Source of the DNA: Diphasiastrum complanatum
Lineage: Eukaryota > Streptophyta > Lycopodiopsida > Lycopodiales > Lycopodiaceae
DNA length: 64,000 nucleotides
Assembly: GCA_029204225.1 (NCBI GenBank)
Contig: CM055098.1
Span: forward strand, 2,169,106-2,233,105
Direction of reading: 5' to 3'
Every line of letters begins with the position of its first letter. Positions within the stretch are counted from its first letter, which is position 1. This document shows positions 1-11,794 of this stretch, piece by piece. Made by a program: the position numbers and the translations under genes. A model generated the notes under the pieces. It was not told the origin of the DNA, did not search any database, and saw only the letters and a program-made list of their open reading frames with translations.

Positions 1-470
1 TAGACATCAAAAGAGATGCCTCTCCACAACTTGTATGTGAGTCTTCTATGATACAACTGGTTTGAACTTCTTGTGTCTTCTTCTTGAAGTTAGAAGGATG
101 AGCTGACTCATCTTCTACTCCACCATAGTCTTTGTTCTTTGCTTTTTTCTTGGTGAAGGCACGAGAGTACTGGTTCTTAATCCTCTTTCTTGACTTGATC
201 TCGGCTCCTTGAAGGTTCTTCAGAGTCTCCCAAGTCTCCTTTGCTGAGGTGCATGAACTAATCTCTCTCAACATCTCATCAGAGATGTTCAATTTGATGA
301 TATGTAGAGCAATTCTTGCCCTCTTCTTGAATCTCTGAGCCTCATCAAAAGCTGTAGGTTCAACTTCAGTTCCAGTTACAATATCCATTACACCATAGAG
401 AATCAACAAGGATTCTATCCTATCCTTCCAAACTGAATAGTTAAAGTGTATAGTCTTTCACTAGCTTGAA
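1..470 (-). pseudogene. Ty1/copia gag fragment (3' truncated by window edge)
   Basis: Read on the minus strand, this gives a copia-type gag (UBN2-like). Visible pieces are FNYSVWKD, RIESLLIL, a VMDIVTG-type stretch and KKRARIALHIIKLNIS, followed by a Lys/Arg-rich tail. These match in order the start of the family-E gag at 31375-32043 and the family-B gag at 19612. Gag packages retrotransposon RNA into cytoplasmic particles. No clean ATG or full-length frame is visible, and the left part runs off the window. I call it a decayed fragment; which family it belongs to is uncertain. Confidence 0.7.
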
Positions 471-691
471 AGAGACAATCTCCTACAGATGCCATGAATG
501 TGAAGACTCTTGTAATTGGACTGCAATATGTTTGAGCTTGTTCCTATCTGACTTAGAGTTGTTGCTCTCTTTCACTATAGGTATGTTCAAAAATTGTACT
601 ACCTTCCTATGTGAAACACATGCAACTGTATTTGAGACAGATCTCAAATATTCCACAAGACAAGCTAACTAGATCAGATACACAAAGTGCT

Positions 692-1005
692 TTACGAAAG
701 CAGCAAATTTAATCCAGTCTACAATCCACAACCACACACAAAAGGAGGGAAGGGCAAGATCATAAATGCATCACTCAAGAAACAAACATGATCAAAGAGC
801 TCAATGGATGCACCAAACTCGTGAAGGTTCTTCTCATTTCAGCATGGAGTTGATACAATTCACAAAAAGCTCCTCTTCATAAAGAGGGAGTCCCTTAAAT
901 AAGCAAGAGAGCTCCTTAGGTGGCATCCTAGTGGAATTTTCACATTTCACAAATTACAAGTGGAATAATGCTCTCCACTAGAGGTCACCATCAAAAGGTG
1001 GCTCA
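692..1005. repeat. Dispersed direct repeat, copy 1 (pairs with 11479-11790)
   Basis: About 314 bp is repeated almost unchanged at 11479-11790 in the same orientation. It starts near TACGAAAGCAG and ends AAAGGTGGCTCA, with only scattered substitutions. Both copies lie beside minus-strand copia coding sequence, so it is probably an LTR or leader part of a copia family. No terminal TG/CA or target duplication was found. Confidence 0.75.
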
Positions 1006-3559
1006 CTCTACTTTCTTTGAGAGGGGTCTACTTGCATATAATACGTTTGCCCAAAAATACTAGTTCCTACATGGTCATTCCATCTTCCGGGATTCACCAC
1101 AAGGCTTACACAGTTCTTGCTTGCCATTCCTAACTAGCATTTCTCGGCTCTCATACTCAGCTCTCAGTCTTCATTCATCTCGTCTTCTCAGAGACCTCCT
1201 CGGTCTAAGGAGAGAGGTGCTCTTGAGTTGCTCTGTCCGAGTATCTTGAGAATTCGTTAGAATTAGCCAATATCATCCCACCCCTAATGTGTTGCAGGGG
1301 CCACTACAACTCATATTGGACGATGTTGCTCCACTTTGTATTGGCATCTTCGATCATCACTTGGAAAAGCGTAGATCCTTGTTCGCTTACATAAAACCAA
1401 GTGCTTATTGTCGCCAGTCTTTATCACAAAAACTATTTTTTCCGAATTGCTGTAGTTTAACCAGAATGTCTTATTGTTGCAATTGGTTGACATTCTCAAA
1501 ATTGGAGAGCTCTCGACCGACAGCTTCACAACTTGCATGCTTGAGTGCTTTCCATGTGTCTCTTTGTTTTGTCACTTGTATCTGCCATTGACAGTTTCAT
1601 CTTTGGTTTCTTTGTAGATTCTATCTTCTGGGAGGTCTGTATCCTCCATTTGTCTCTGGGTGTTTCCGTGGTTCTTCTCCCAGTTGAAGTTCTAGTCTCA
1701 AGGAAAACCTTTGATCTACAGGTTGCACAAACTTTGATTATCAGTCTCAAGGGGATGGAATCATAAAAAATTGGTGGTAGGAACAGTTTTGGATGGACGG
1801 TTTGATAACGATAAGAAAACATGATGAAGGCTTGGTGAAAGGATGAAGGAACTGATAGTTCTACAGTTGTAGGCTTGGACCCTTGCAATGTCAAGCTTTG
1901 ACCACCACTTGCTGGGTGAGGAGCTTGCTTTATTTGTAGGTTCACGGTTGTCTTCATCTGTCATTTTCTACAGCTCTTTCTTTTGATCTGTTACTTTTGG
2001 ATCTCTTTGGGCTTCATAAGGGGGGATTCAATTATCATTACTCCAGAGAGTTTCTTTTGATCAAGATTGATCTGGCTCATCTGTTGCTTAAGTTTTGTCC
2101 TTTCCTCCTCAGCTTCTTTGCTTGATTTTTTATGTCTTCTAGCTGCTTCGCTTGCTTTTGTAGGTCTTCTTTTGGATGATCAACCATTGTAGGTGGCAAT
2201 TGGTCTCGGCAAGACATTTGCAATGATCTTTCAATTGCTTCGGTAGGACTATAAAAATTAGGGATTTCTCAGAAGAACAGTAAACTGATGATAAAAAAAT
2301 AGATGGAGGGAAGTGTGGTAGTGACAACGGTAGATGGTGTGGGCGATAGGCATGAGAATGGGCGCATGGTAAGAGGCCAGTTGAAGAAGGAGACTGATTT
2401 TCCAATGCTTGTGTTTTCTTTTTCTAAAGGATCTTCGTTGTGACTGGGATACTTCTTCTGATCGAGTCGCTTTGGATTGCCCATCTATCTTCTTAGTCTT
2501 GTCGTTGTCGAATTTGGGTTTGTGACCTTGGCTGTCGATCTTGCTGGTGTTGTTGTTGGCAGCGTAACTGCTCCAGTGGGTCCAAGCAGGTCCACTCTCC
2601 CCCCCCCTAAAATCGGTGGGGATGTTGGTACTGATAAACTGGTCATGCTCATGTTTGGATCGGCGTGTGGAACATGTAGTTGAAAACGTGTTGAACATGT
2701 GACTGGTCTAACTATGGAACAAATTTTAACTAAATTTGTTTCAATCTTGCTGTAGTTGACTCAAAAAATAATATGACAATGAGATGCAGTAATCAACTCT
2801 AATTTGACATGGACTTCTCATATGTCTCAAAAATCCTAAATTGTTGTACAAGGGAATCTGAAGATGGATAGATAAATGAAAATGTATTCTGGAGATGCTC
2901 TACAGAAGACTCTCGTGCAATAGCTATTCCTCAAGCAAAAATCAATCACACAAAATAGGTGAAGAGAAACAAGAAAATAAACAAACGTTACAGAGAGTGA
3001 GAACTGTATAGCACTTGTGGAACAAAACTTGCATTCATCAATTGATAATGTACCTTGATAGTTGCAATATTTTAGTTATTTTGTAGAGTAATGCGATTTA
3101 CTCTGACATGCCCTTGTCAAAACAAGGCAGGGTTGGTTACACTAAATCTACCATCATTGATAGTAGATGTTGTAAGATATAGCTTGAGATGCAGGTATGG
3201 ATGAGGTACTATGTCATGAGGACCTCTCTGAACAAGAGATTCAGAACCAAATCTCTATCTGGATTTCTGAATCCTAGATTTATTATGTATTGGCACATTG
3301 GAAATCATATTAACATATGGAAAGACAAATAGATTTGAGGTTGTAGAAGGGGGGAAAAACTGTCAATTCCTTGTGGAGGTTGCTCTTGGTTGGACATTGT
3401 AGCAGATGACGGAATATCGGTTTCACTTTCTTTCGACAAGGACTCATTTCATATTGTCTTTTTTCATTATGGAGCTGGCGTATTGTGTCGTATTGTAGAA
3501 GTTTTCTAGAAACTTCTCGAGTGAGCAGCAGGTTGAGCGGGAGGGTGCTATAGTGCTCG
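1006..3559. other. No supported gene
   Basis: Several open frames of 70-146 codons occur on both strands, but none carries a recognisable domain, and they overlap each other in conflicting frames. The stretch lies downstream (in minus orientation) of the gypsy gag at 3560-4890, so it may be the decayed remainder of that element. I cannot identify protease or RT motifs here. Confidence 0.5.
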
Positions 3560-4890
3560 TGTTGTTGTCGTGAAGATCCTATTGTGATTCATAACTGATG
3601 TGACGGGAAGGTAGGACCTTAGTTGGTTGTTTTGGACAATCTTTGAAACTGTGTTTTCTGATACAGTCAGGACACTCAGCATGGTACTTGGTCTTGACTG
3701 GACAATCAACCATGAAGTGGCCAATCTCACCACAGATGAAACATCTGGTGTGCAATGGCCCTTGTATAACGGCATAGCCATCTTGTATGGCTAATGGTTC
3801 TGGACTTTCTGGTGGGTAATCATGATAAGTCAAGGAATGTCCAGAATGTGATGGTTGTGCTTCATATTGTTGGACCGTATGTGCTTGGATAGGCGGATAT
3901 GAAGAACAAGCATCAACAAGATGCGTAGCCCGGCAGTGTGGGCACCATATTGTTTTTCATCTATAAGGTACCTGTGCAGGGTTTGACTGACCAGGCATAC
4001 TGCTTCGAATAGACTTCAGGGTAGCTTGAAACTCATTGGTGAGTTTCTCCATCTGTAACTGATGTTGTTTATTAAGCAACTCCAACTGGAATTTCCAAAG
4101 CTGATCTCAGGTGTTCTCGATCAGTTTTGACTCATGGACAGGAGCACGTGTGCTCGTCTTTCCCTGGATTCGTCAACATATGATCCTTCGTCTTCTTCCT
4201 TGATGGCATCAGACATAGCTAATTTGAGGCTCATATATTCATCATTGGATTTAAGCTCACGTCTAATCCATCTTTGAAGGCCGACTAAAAACCAAATGAT
4301 GAGCATCTGTTCGGAGGGTTGTTCTTGTACTTGACTTTTGAGGTGTTTGAAATGCTCGATATAGTCTCGTACACGCTCATCCTTTGCCATCTTGATGTTA
4401 CTCAATTTGAGAAAAGAGCTCTCTATCAAACGAAAGGGCTTAAAATGCTTGATAAAAGACTCTTTCAAAATTGACCAGTCTATCTTTTCGTCATGATCAA
4501 GGTTGAAAAACTAATCACGTGCTTTGGCGATCATGGTCATCGAAAACAGCTGGACCATAGCATTGGGAGATGTTTCACCATACACATCACATGCATTCTC
4601 AAAGATTTGCAAAAATCTTTGAGGTTCCGAACTATCGTCAAACTTTGGTAGATCTAGCTTGGGTGTACGTCTTTTAAAATGAGCTCCGTGGATAGCAAGA
4701 ACTCCATTAGGGTTGGTTCTGACCTGTGAGGGCTCAGCACCAAAAAAATGAGGTCATGCACGTGAAGACTCAACTCTATCAAATTCTTGTCCTTCGAACA
4801 GGTTTGTGGATGGCTCTTGGAGTTCGGCCCGCATTTGATAGAACCTATGACGTCTGATTTGTTCAGCGACAGGGGACCTGACTTCATATG
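3560..4890 (-). pseudogene. Ty3/gypsy-type gag with CCHC knuckle, decayed
   Basis: Minus-strand reading gives a Retrotrans_gag-like core at 4121-4660 (PKLDLPKFDDSSEPQRFLQ, then a WSILKESFIKHFK-type stretch and RVRDYIEHFKHLKSQV). A spacer and zinc knuckle CFICGEIGHFMVDCP (C-x2-C-x4-H-x4-C) lie near 3700-3750, preceded by a second Cys/His cluster CPHCRATHLVDAC near 3925. An in-frame TAG near 4513 replaces what is probably Trp, and more stops lie near 3960 and 4107, so it is not functional. In gypsy elements this protein forms the RNA-binding particle shell. No protease or polymerase was recognised next to it. Confidence 0.75.
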
Positions 4891-6225
4891 GATAATCGTC
4901 TGGAATTTCCAGATCTTGTTGTTGGTCCATTGGGTATTGGTGTTTTTGAATTTGTTTGTTTTTTTTTTTGTGGTCCCTACGGTTTATGGTTTACGGTCTG
5001 GTGTGGTTTACGGTTACGGTGGGTTGCTGTTATTTGCAGGTGTTTGTGGTTAGTGGTGATTTGTGGTCTGGTGCGGTCAATTGCGGGTTTACGGTGTCCG
5101 TGTGTTGCGGTGAAGGTTGCCGATGGTAGTCGTAGGGCGAATAAGTGCGGTTGGATGCGGGGGCACTATGTCTTAGTGGTGACTATGTTGGTGACGGTTG
5201 ACTACGGTGGCGACGGTGGACGGGTGGTGTTGAATGTAGTGATTGCGGTTGAGTGCGTTCTGTGGCGGCTGGATTCGTTTGGGACAGATGTATGTGTTCT
5301 GTGACAACTAAATGCAGTGGGGCGATTGAATGTAGGTTAATGTGGTGGCTACAGTTCTTGGCAATCAGTCTGTTTAGTGTGGTCTAGGTGGATGTTTACG
5401 GTTTGATTGTGGGTTGGTGCTGGTGAATGTAGGTGCTTGTTTGCTGTTGAAGGTGGCTGGTGTTGTTCAATGTTAATACTACGGTGTAAGGGTTGGGGAC
5501 GGTTAATTGTGATACTACGATTCAAGGGATGTCACTAGGGATCACTGCGGTTGCTACGGATGTAAGGTGGTGGCAATGGCTGTAGTGCGGGTCAGTGCGG
5601 GTGAATGCGTTCGGTTACGTTTGTGGACGAATGGGTGTTGGTTGCGATTCCATGCGGAGGTAATGAGGTGAGTTATGCTCGGTGGGTTATAGTGGATGTG
5701 GTGATTACGATATACGAGGAGCAGTTGTTTCAATTGCGATTTCAACGACTTGTGGCGGTTTCAATGGCTGGGTGCAGTTTCAACGACGCTATGCGGATGT
5801 GGGTAGAGGGTGGTCTGTTGGCGGTTGAAGGTGGCCGAGGGTAGTCGTAGGGGCCATATGATTGCAGTCTGTTGCGACTGTGATGGGCGAATGTGGTTGG
5901 GTGGAGAGCTATTGTGATGGTATGCGATGGAGGTGGAAGGTTGGATTTCTTTGATGCAATGCAGCCAGTTGCGGTGTAATGTGTGAAGGCAGAGTGCATC
6001 AGATTCAAACGGGGATAGACAAAGTCAGATGTAAACAAAGGTAGAGGGCGGTAGATGCAAAGAAAATGCGAAAGCAATGCTGTGTGTGGTATCTGATGGC
6101 TGGTGTGCTCGTTGTTTGGCATGCATGTGGTCCGGCTAAGATGGTGATAGATTGTAGTGGAAGGGTCTGTGGGCCGTCGCAAGGTGGTGAGAGGGTAGTC
6201 AGTTGTGGTGGGCCTAATTGCTTTG
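4891..6225. other. Strand-asymmetric G/T-rich tract, no gene
   Basis: The plus strand is strongly enriched in G and T and poor in C, with endlessly varied short blocks such as GGTTGCGG, GTGCGG and GGTGGCGG. The result is open frames on the minus strand rich in Pro, Thr, Ser and His, which I treat as a composition effect. It borders the minisatellite on its right. Confidence 0.55.
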
Positions 6226-6690
6226 ATTGAGATCTGATAGAATTTCTTTGGTCGAGATTTAATAGGGACCCGTCAGTCAAGATCTATCTGAAAATTGTTG
6301 GTCGAGATCTAACATAGGAGGCGTCGATCGAGAGCTGACTGATAGCGTCGGTCAAGATCTAACTGAGGGCGTCGGTCAAGATCTGACTGGTAGCATCGGT
6401 CGAGATCTAACTGAGGGCGTCGGTTGAGATTTGACAGATAGCATTGGGCGAGATCTAACTGAAAACGTCAGTCAAGATCTGACTGATAGTGTTGGTCGAG
6501 AGCTAACTGATGACGTCGATCAAGATCTAACTGAGGGTGTCGGTCAAGATCTGACTGATAGCGTCGGTCGAGATCTGACATAGGAGGCGTCGGACGAGAT
6601 CTGATTGATGGCGTCGGTCAAGATCTAACTGAGGACGTCGGTCGAGATCTGACTGATAGCGTCGATCGACATCTAACTGAGGGCATCGGT
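6226..6690. repeat. Minisatellite, left block (about 24-bp unit)
   Basis: Head-to-tail repeats resemble GTCGGTCGAGATCTGACTGA plus four bases, about 18 copies, with alternating GATCTGACTGATAGC and GATCTAACTGAGGGC variants. The unit contains a BglII site. Because 24 is a multiple of three, the minus strand shows a repeating eight-residue pattern (DLDRRPQL, DLDRRHQS). The array is interrupted at 6690 by a copia element and resumes at 9915. Confidence 0.9.
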
Positions 6691-7302
6691 TGTAAAATTC
6701 ACACGTGTGGGATGCCCTACACATGTACTTTTGATCTCCTAAGCCCAATAATACCATAAAGATCAAACTAGCATTGATTGACAATAGGAAAGCTGATCAT
6801 ACAAGAAATATTATTGTGTTACAAACAATATCTATCAACAAAATATGAAACTAAGTACAATAAATGTCTCAACTCGCCTAGAGAGAGAATATGAATGTAC
6901 AAACTCGAGTAGAGAGAGAGGGCACAAAGAGCTTGTCTCCAAATTTGCATTACACACAGATTTCATCATCTTCTCAATGAGAGTACATCACATATATATA
7001 GATCCATGGACTCTTCTCCTACTTTGAGTTGAATTGGAGTTATGAATCCACCTCTCAAGCTATCTAGACTTATTCAAGCCACGTCAATATGTCTAATTGT
7101 GCCACCTAGTATTTTCATGCATTAAATGTGGCATGCAAAGTACAAATGGCAATTCCTATGGTAGCTCGAGTTTCTACTTCTACCTACCTTGAATATTTTA
7201 TTCTAAGATGAGTCTTTACTAAGCCAAAAGAGCTCAATTCATCTTTGGCATTTTTAGGACCCCTACTTACAACATTAGATAGATTTTTCCAATATTTCAA
7301 CA
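6691..7302 (-). repeat. 3' LTR of family-A copia
   Basis: The 612-bp repeat begins TGTAAAATTCACACGTG and ends ATATTTCAACA on the plus strand. It matches the 5' LTR at 43313-43917 across its length. A CACGTG box lies at 6702-6707. The adjoining CTCCTCCTAAAAAT is the complement of a purine-rich primer, as expected just inside a 3' LTR. Confidence 0.85.
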
Positions 7303-7316
7303 CTCCTCCTAAAAAT
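7303..7316 (-). other. Polypurine tract of family-A element
   Basis: Minus-strand ATTTTTAGGAGGAG lies directly against the 3' LTR, the position where plus-strand DNA synthesis is primed in LTR retrotransposons. Confidence 0.75.
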
Positions 7317-7320
7317 GTAT

Positions 7321-9369
7321 CTAATGTGGATCAAGCATCGATCTTGAGATAAGACCAAGATTAGATCTATGCTTTGAGAAGACACTTTTGCAAAGTGGCT
7401 TTGTGAGAAGATCAGCAATACATGAAGATGTGTCGACATGTTCCAAGTTGATTTCACCTCCAATGAGCTTTTCTCTTACAAAATGGTGTGCCACTTCTAT
7501 ATGCTTGCTTGTTGCATGAAAAATCGGATTGTTTGCAAGAGCTTGGGCCGATATGTTGTCACACTTGATTAAGGGAAGATCATCCTCTTTGATGCACTTT
7601 AGCTCCATGATTAACCTCTTGATCCAAAACACCTCTTTAGTTGCTGTAATGAGTGCTTTGTACTCGGCCTCACAAGAAGATAGAGATATGGTATCTTGCT
7701 TCTTTGAAAGCCAAGACACAAGATTGCCTCCAAGAAAGATAGTATATGCATTAATGGACTTTTGATCCATTTTATCACTTGCAAAATCGAAATCCGAATA
7801 GCCAACAATGGTTAGATCTTCATTCTTGTACAATAAACCATAATCTTGAGTAGAAGATACATATCTTAGAACTCTCTTGGCCATCTTCCAATGTTGGATG
7901 TTAGGATCTTGCATAAATTGACTCAATTTGTGCACACAATAGCTCAAATCGGGTCTAATGATAGTAAGCCAAATTAAGGAGCCTATAAGACTCCTATAAA
8001 GTGTGATGTCCTCGAAGGATCTTTCATCACCTTTAATAGGGTCTTTTACATGTTGCTCCATGGGAGTATCTATGCCTTTACAATTTTGCATAATGAATTT
8101 TCTCAACATAGAAAAGACATATCTAGATTGACAAATAAAAGCATACTCTTCATGAAAATCAATCTCAAGGCCTAAAATGTAATGGATCTCTCCTAGATCT
8201 TGCATTTTAAATTCTCCTCCTAATGCATCCTTAGTTTCTTGAACTAGCATCAAACAAATTCCACTAAGAATAATGTCATCTACATAGATTAGAAGAATGA
8301 CAATATTACTACCATCAAACTTTAAGTACATAGAAGGATCATAGTCACTAAGCCATAAAGACTTCTAAATAGCAAACATAGCTTAGATTTATCCTTGATG
8401 AATCCTTGAGGTTGTTCCATGTATATCTCCTCCTCAAGATAGCCATTCAAAAAAGCGTTGGAGACATCAAGTTGATACAATTGCCACTTAAAAAATAGGG
8501 CAAGAGAGATTATGATTCTTATTGTCGCCATCTTTGCTACAGGAGCAAAGGTTTCTTCATAGTCAAGGCCATATATTTGTGCAAAGCTTTTAGCACATAA
8601 TCTTGTCTTGTACTTGTTGATGGAGGCATCATGATTGTACTTGATCTTGAACACCTACTTGCATCCAATGATGTGCATGTTAGGTGGTGGATCCACTAGC
8701 TCCCATGTGTGGTTGGTGATCAAGGCATCATATTCAATCTTCATGGCCTCATGCCACTCCTTCGTATTGAGGGCTTCTTGGACATCTTTGGGCTCCTCAT
8801 GAGAAACAAAATAAGCATAAGTGGAATCAAGATCCACTTGTTTTCCTTTGTCATCATAAGTGAGCCTCTTAGGCTCGGATCTCTCCCTCATGGATCTTCT
8901 AGGAGTGAAAATCCGAGGACTTCCATCTTCAAATCTTGACTCCTCCATAAGTTGATTGTCTTCAATAGCAATAGGTGATAGATTTTAAGGTTGCTTGATT
9001 TCGGCCCCTCCAAGATTGGACTTTTCTTTTTCATGAAAAACTACATCTCTACTTTCAATTACTTTAGAAGTAGAGAGCATGTAGATTCGATAGGCTTTCT
9101 TGTTGGATGAATATCCAACCATTACTCCTTTGGCTTGCACAAGGATCATCCTTCTTTCTTGTTTCCAAGGGAATATGGACAAAGCATATGCATCCAAATA
9201 CTCTAAGGTGATCAACCTTAGATTTATTCAAATAGAGTGCTTCATATGGTGACTTTCCTCCAAGTGCAACATGGGGGAGTTGATTGCAAAGATAGTTTGA
9301 ACAATTGATGGCCTCACCCCAAAAGTCTTTTGGCAAGGATGCCTCAATTCTGATTTTAGACAAGTTCAT
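7321..9369 (-). pseudogene. Family-A copia pol remnant (integrase C-part, RT, RNase H)
   Basis: In minus order it holds the integrase C-terminal region (EASLPKDFWGEAINCSNYLC, then the G-Y-S-S-N-K-K-A-Y motif), the linker with SMRERSEPKRLTYDDKGKQV, and RT with DVSNAFLNGYLEEEIYMEQ. The catalytic YVDD (LLIYVDDIILSG) is near 8270, and RNase H carries LSSCEAEYKALI and LADLLTKPL. The frame breaks near 8330 (SLYGLVTM instead of SLYGLKQAP) and near 8655, and at least one stop separates the integrase and RT parts. It cannot make the full polyprotein. Confidence 0.85.
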
Positions 9370-9449
9370 TTTGGTTAATGGAGTCTCCTATGCATGACAA
9401 TTCTCTATGGAGGTCTTTAACTCTTATTACATAAGCTGAGGCACATTCA

Positions 9450-9637
9450 TCACTTCTCTGTTAGAAGTCTAGAAGTATTCTTTGCCTCATAGATGGACTT
9501 GAAAGTATCCCAAGCATCTTTGGCATTAGTACAGGCACCAATTTCTCTTAAGATGTCATTTGAGACATTCATTTTAATATAATGTAGAGCCATCCTAGCT
9601 CTCTTTTTGTACTTTGAAATTTCTTGAAGAATTTGTG
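9450..9637 (-). pseudogene. Family-A gag fragment
   Basis: Minus-strand frame with KYKKRARMALHYIKMNVSND and DAWDTFKSIYEAKNTSRLL, typical of copia gag. It is cut at its N-terminal side, where the sequence changes abruptly near 9637 into LTR sequence. It therefore lacks the start codon, leader and primer-binding site. Confidence 0.8.
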
Positions 9638-9914
9638 TTTTGAGTTGAATTGGAGTTATGAATCCACCTCTCAAGCTAGATTTATTCAAGCCACCTCAAT
9701 ATGTCTAATTGTGCCACCTAGTATTTTCATGCATTAAATGTGGCATGCAAAGTACAAATGGCAATTCCTATGGTATCTCAAGTTTCTACTTCTACCTACC
9801 TTGAATATTTTATTCTAAGATGAGTCTTTACTAAGCCAAAAGAGCTCAATTCATCTTTGGCATTTTTAGGACCCCTACTTACAACATTAGATAGATTTTT
9901 CCTATATTTCGACA
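9638..9914 (-). repeat. Partial 5' LTR of family-A copia
   Basis: Matches the part of the family-A LTR equivalent to 43643-43917, ending ATATTTCGACA. The missing half of the LTR, PBS and leader were lost in a deletion of roughly 1 kb joining LTR to gag. Confidence 0.8.
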
Positions 9915-10800
9915 GGTCGAGATCTGAGTGATGGTGTCAGGCGAGAGCTGACTGATGGCATCGGTCGAGATCTAACTGAGGGGGTCGGTCAAGATCTAAC
10001 TGATAGTGTCGATCGAGATTTGACACAGGAGGCGTCGGCCGAGATCTGACTGATGGTGTCGGTCGAGATCTAACATAGGAGGCGTTGGTCGAGAGTTGAC
10101 TGATAGCGTCGATCGAGATCTTACTGAGGGCGCCGGTTGAGATCTGGCTGATGGACGTCGGTTGAGATTTGACTGATGGCGTCGGTTGAGATCCAACTCA
10201 GGGCCGTCAGTTGACATCTGACTTATGACGTCGGTTAAAATTTTCCTGAGGGCCGTCGGTCAAGATTTCACAAGGCACCATCGGTTGAGATTTGATTGAG
10301 GGCCGTCGGTCGAGATTTCACAGGGCACCGTCAGCTGAGATTCGATTGAGGTCCATCGATCGAGATTTCATAGGGCACCGTCGGTTGAGATTTGATTGAG
10401 GGCCGTCGATTGAGATCTGACACTAGTTGTCGGTTGAGATTGGAAGCGGATCCCGTCAGTTGAGATCTGAGCGACTTCCATTCGTTTAGATCTGACTGAT
10501 GGGCGTCGGTCGAGGTTCCAGAAAAAAGGCTTCGGTTGAGATCTAAAGCATGGCCATCGGTCGAGATTGGAATGAGGCCGTCAGTTGAGATTTGATGGAG
10601 TACCGTCGGTTGAGATCTGAGTAGAAACCGTCGGTTGAGATTTCAATAGATTACCATGGGTCAAGATGTAACGGATGACCGTCGTTTGAGATCTGAGAGA
10701 GTGTGTCGGTTGAGATTCAATAGAATGCGTCGGTTGAGATTGGACACGAGCTCTCTGGTTGAGATTTCAACACAGAAGGGGCTCCGGTTGAGATGTGATT
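9915..10800. repeat. Minisatellite, right block
   Basis: Continuation of the array left of 6691. Units drift to longer forms such as GTCGGTTGAGATTTGATTGA with GGCC spacers, and become irregular toward 10800. Phase at the left edge (GGTCGAGATCTGA) fits the unit interrupted at 6690. Confidence 0.85.
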
Positions 10801-11478
10801 GTGAGGGGATGGGTGGAGCATGGACAAGGTTGCGGGTTTCTGATGTAGAAGGTGTTGGAGTTCAATGGGCAACGGCGTCAAATGTTTACAGATCTCCTGA
10901 TCCAGAGGATTTGTTTACTACGGTTCTTTTTCTTCTTGTTTACAGCTTATACGGCTTGGTATTTTGCTTGTTACCAGGCTTCAAGGCATTCGTTATGTGT
11001 GCTCTTGATCTTACAATGCCAAACCAGACAGAAGGGACAGATTCTCATTGTAGTATAGCTTTTTGTCCTGCCTGTCAGAGGACTACTCAGGGTCGAACTC
11101 TCTTGAACACACTTACATTCATACATAGATGCAAGCCAAGAATGCTTATTCACATATTAGAGTGCAGCCCAAATGAAGATTCGACAGATTCTACAGCTAT
11201 CTACTCTTAAAAACAAACTGAATCAGAGCCTAAGCATTACTAAACTGAGTTACACTTGCATGAATTGACAAAACAAGAAACAAGAACTAATCTACAGCAT
11301 TTTAGGAGTCCAAGAATCAAGAAACCAACTAGCATTTTGATTCTTGGAACCCCAAGAACATCAAGAACTGGACTGTAAGAGATATGCAAGAACTACACCA
11401 CAGATCTAGCCTATTTAGTTTACCTGAATGCTGGTTTCTACATTAATCCACAAACAAGAAAAGAAGCTAATCCACTCT
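10801..11478. other. No supported gene
   Basis: Open frames here run out of the minisatellite or are short. No domain, splice pattern or repeat boundary was recognised. Confidence 0.45.
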
Positions 11479-11790
11479 ACGAAAGCAGTAAATTTAATCC
11501 ACTCTACAATCCACAACCACACACAAAAGGAGGGAAGGGAAAGATCATAAATGCATCACTCAAGAAACAAGCATGATCAAGGAGCTCAATGGATGCATCA
11601 AACTCTTGAAGGCTCTTCTCATTTTAGCATGGAGTTGATACAATTCACAAAAAGCTCCTCTTCACAAAGAGAGAGTCCCTTAAATAAACAAGAGAGCTCC
11701 TTAGGTGGCATCCTAGTGGAATTTCCACATTTCACAAATTACAAATAGAATAATGCTCTCCACTAGAGGTCACCATCAAAAGGTGGCTCA
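11479..11790. repeat. Dispersed direct repeat, copy 2 (pairs with 692-1005)
   Basis: About 312 bp nearly identical to 692-1005. It directly adjoins the minus-strand integrase of the family-I copia at 11795, which suggests that the repeat was joined to that element by rearrangement or belongs to an element inserted in it. Confidence 0.75.
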
Positions 11791-11794
11791 AATG

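Larger units (their letters stand above)
6691..9914 (-). mobile_element. Family-A Ty1/copia element, internally deleted, inside the minisatellite
   Basis: Minus orientation, about 3.2 kb. In element order it has a partial 5' LTR (9638-9914), gag fragment (9450-9637), integrase C-part (8985-9369), RT/RNase H (7321-8948), PPT (7303-7316) and 3' LTR (6691-7302). Protease and most of integrase are missing. Minisatellite sequence flanks both ends, and removing the element rejoins the array with an overlap of GGT. Near-identical sequence lies at 38990-43917, so both belong to one family. Confidence 0.85.

Noticed and set aside
2258-2698. 146-codon minus ORF with polar sequence
   Set aside because: No motif; equally long frames exist on both strands.
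5742-6280. Minus-strand Pro/Thr/His-rich ORFs of 91-146 codons
   Set aside because: Composition effect of the G/T-rich tract; no domain, and overlapping frames are equally open.
6226-10800. CRISPR-like regular array
   Set aside because: Units are contiguous variants without unique spacers; this is a eukaryotic minisatellite.
10656-11210. 184-codon plus-strand ORF
   Set aside because: Starts inside the minisatellite and has no domain; low stop density comes from the repeat.
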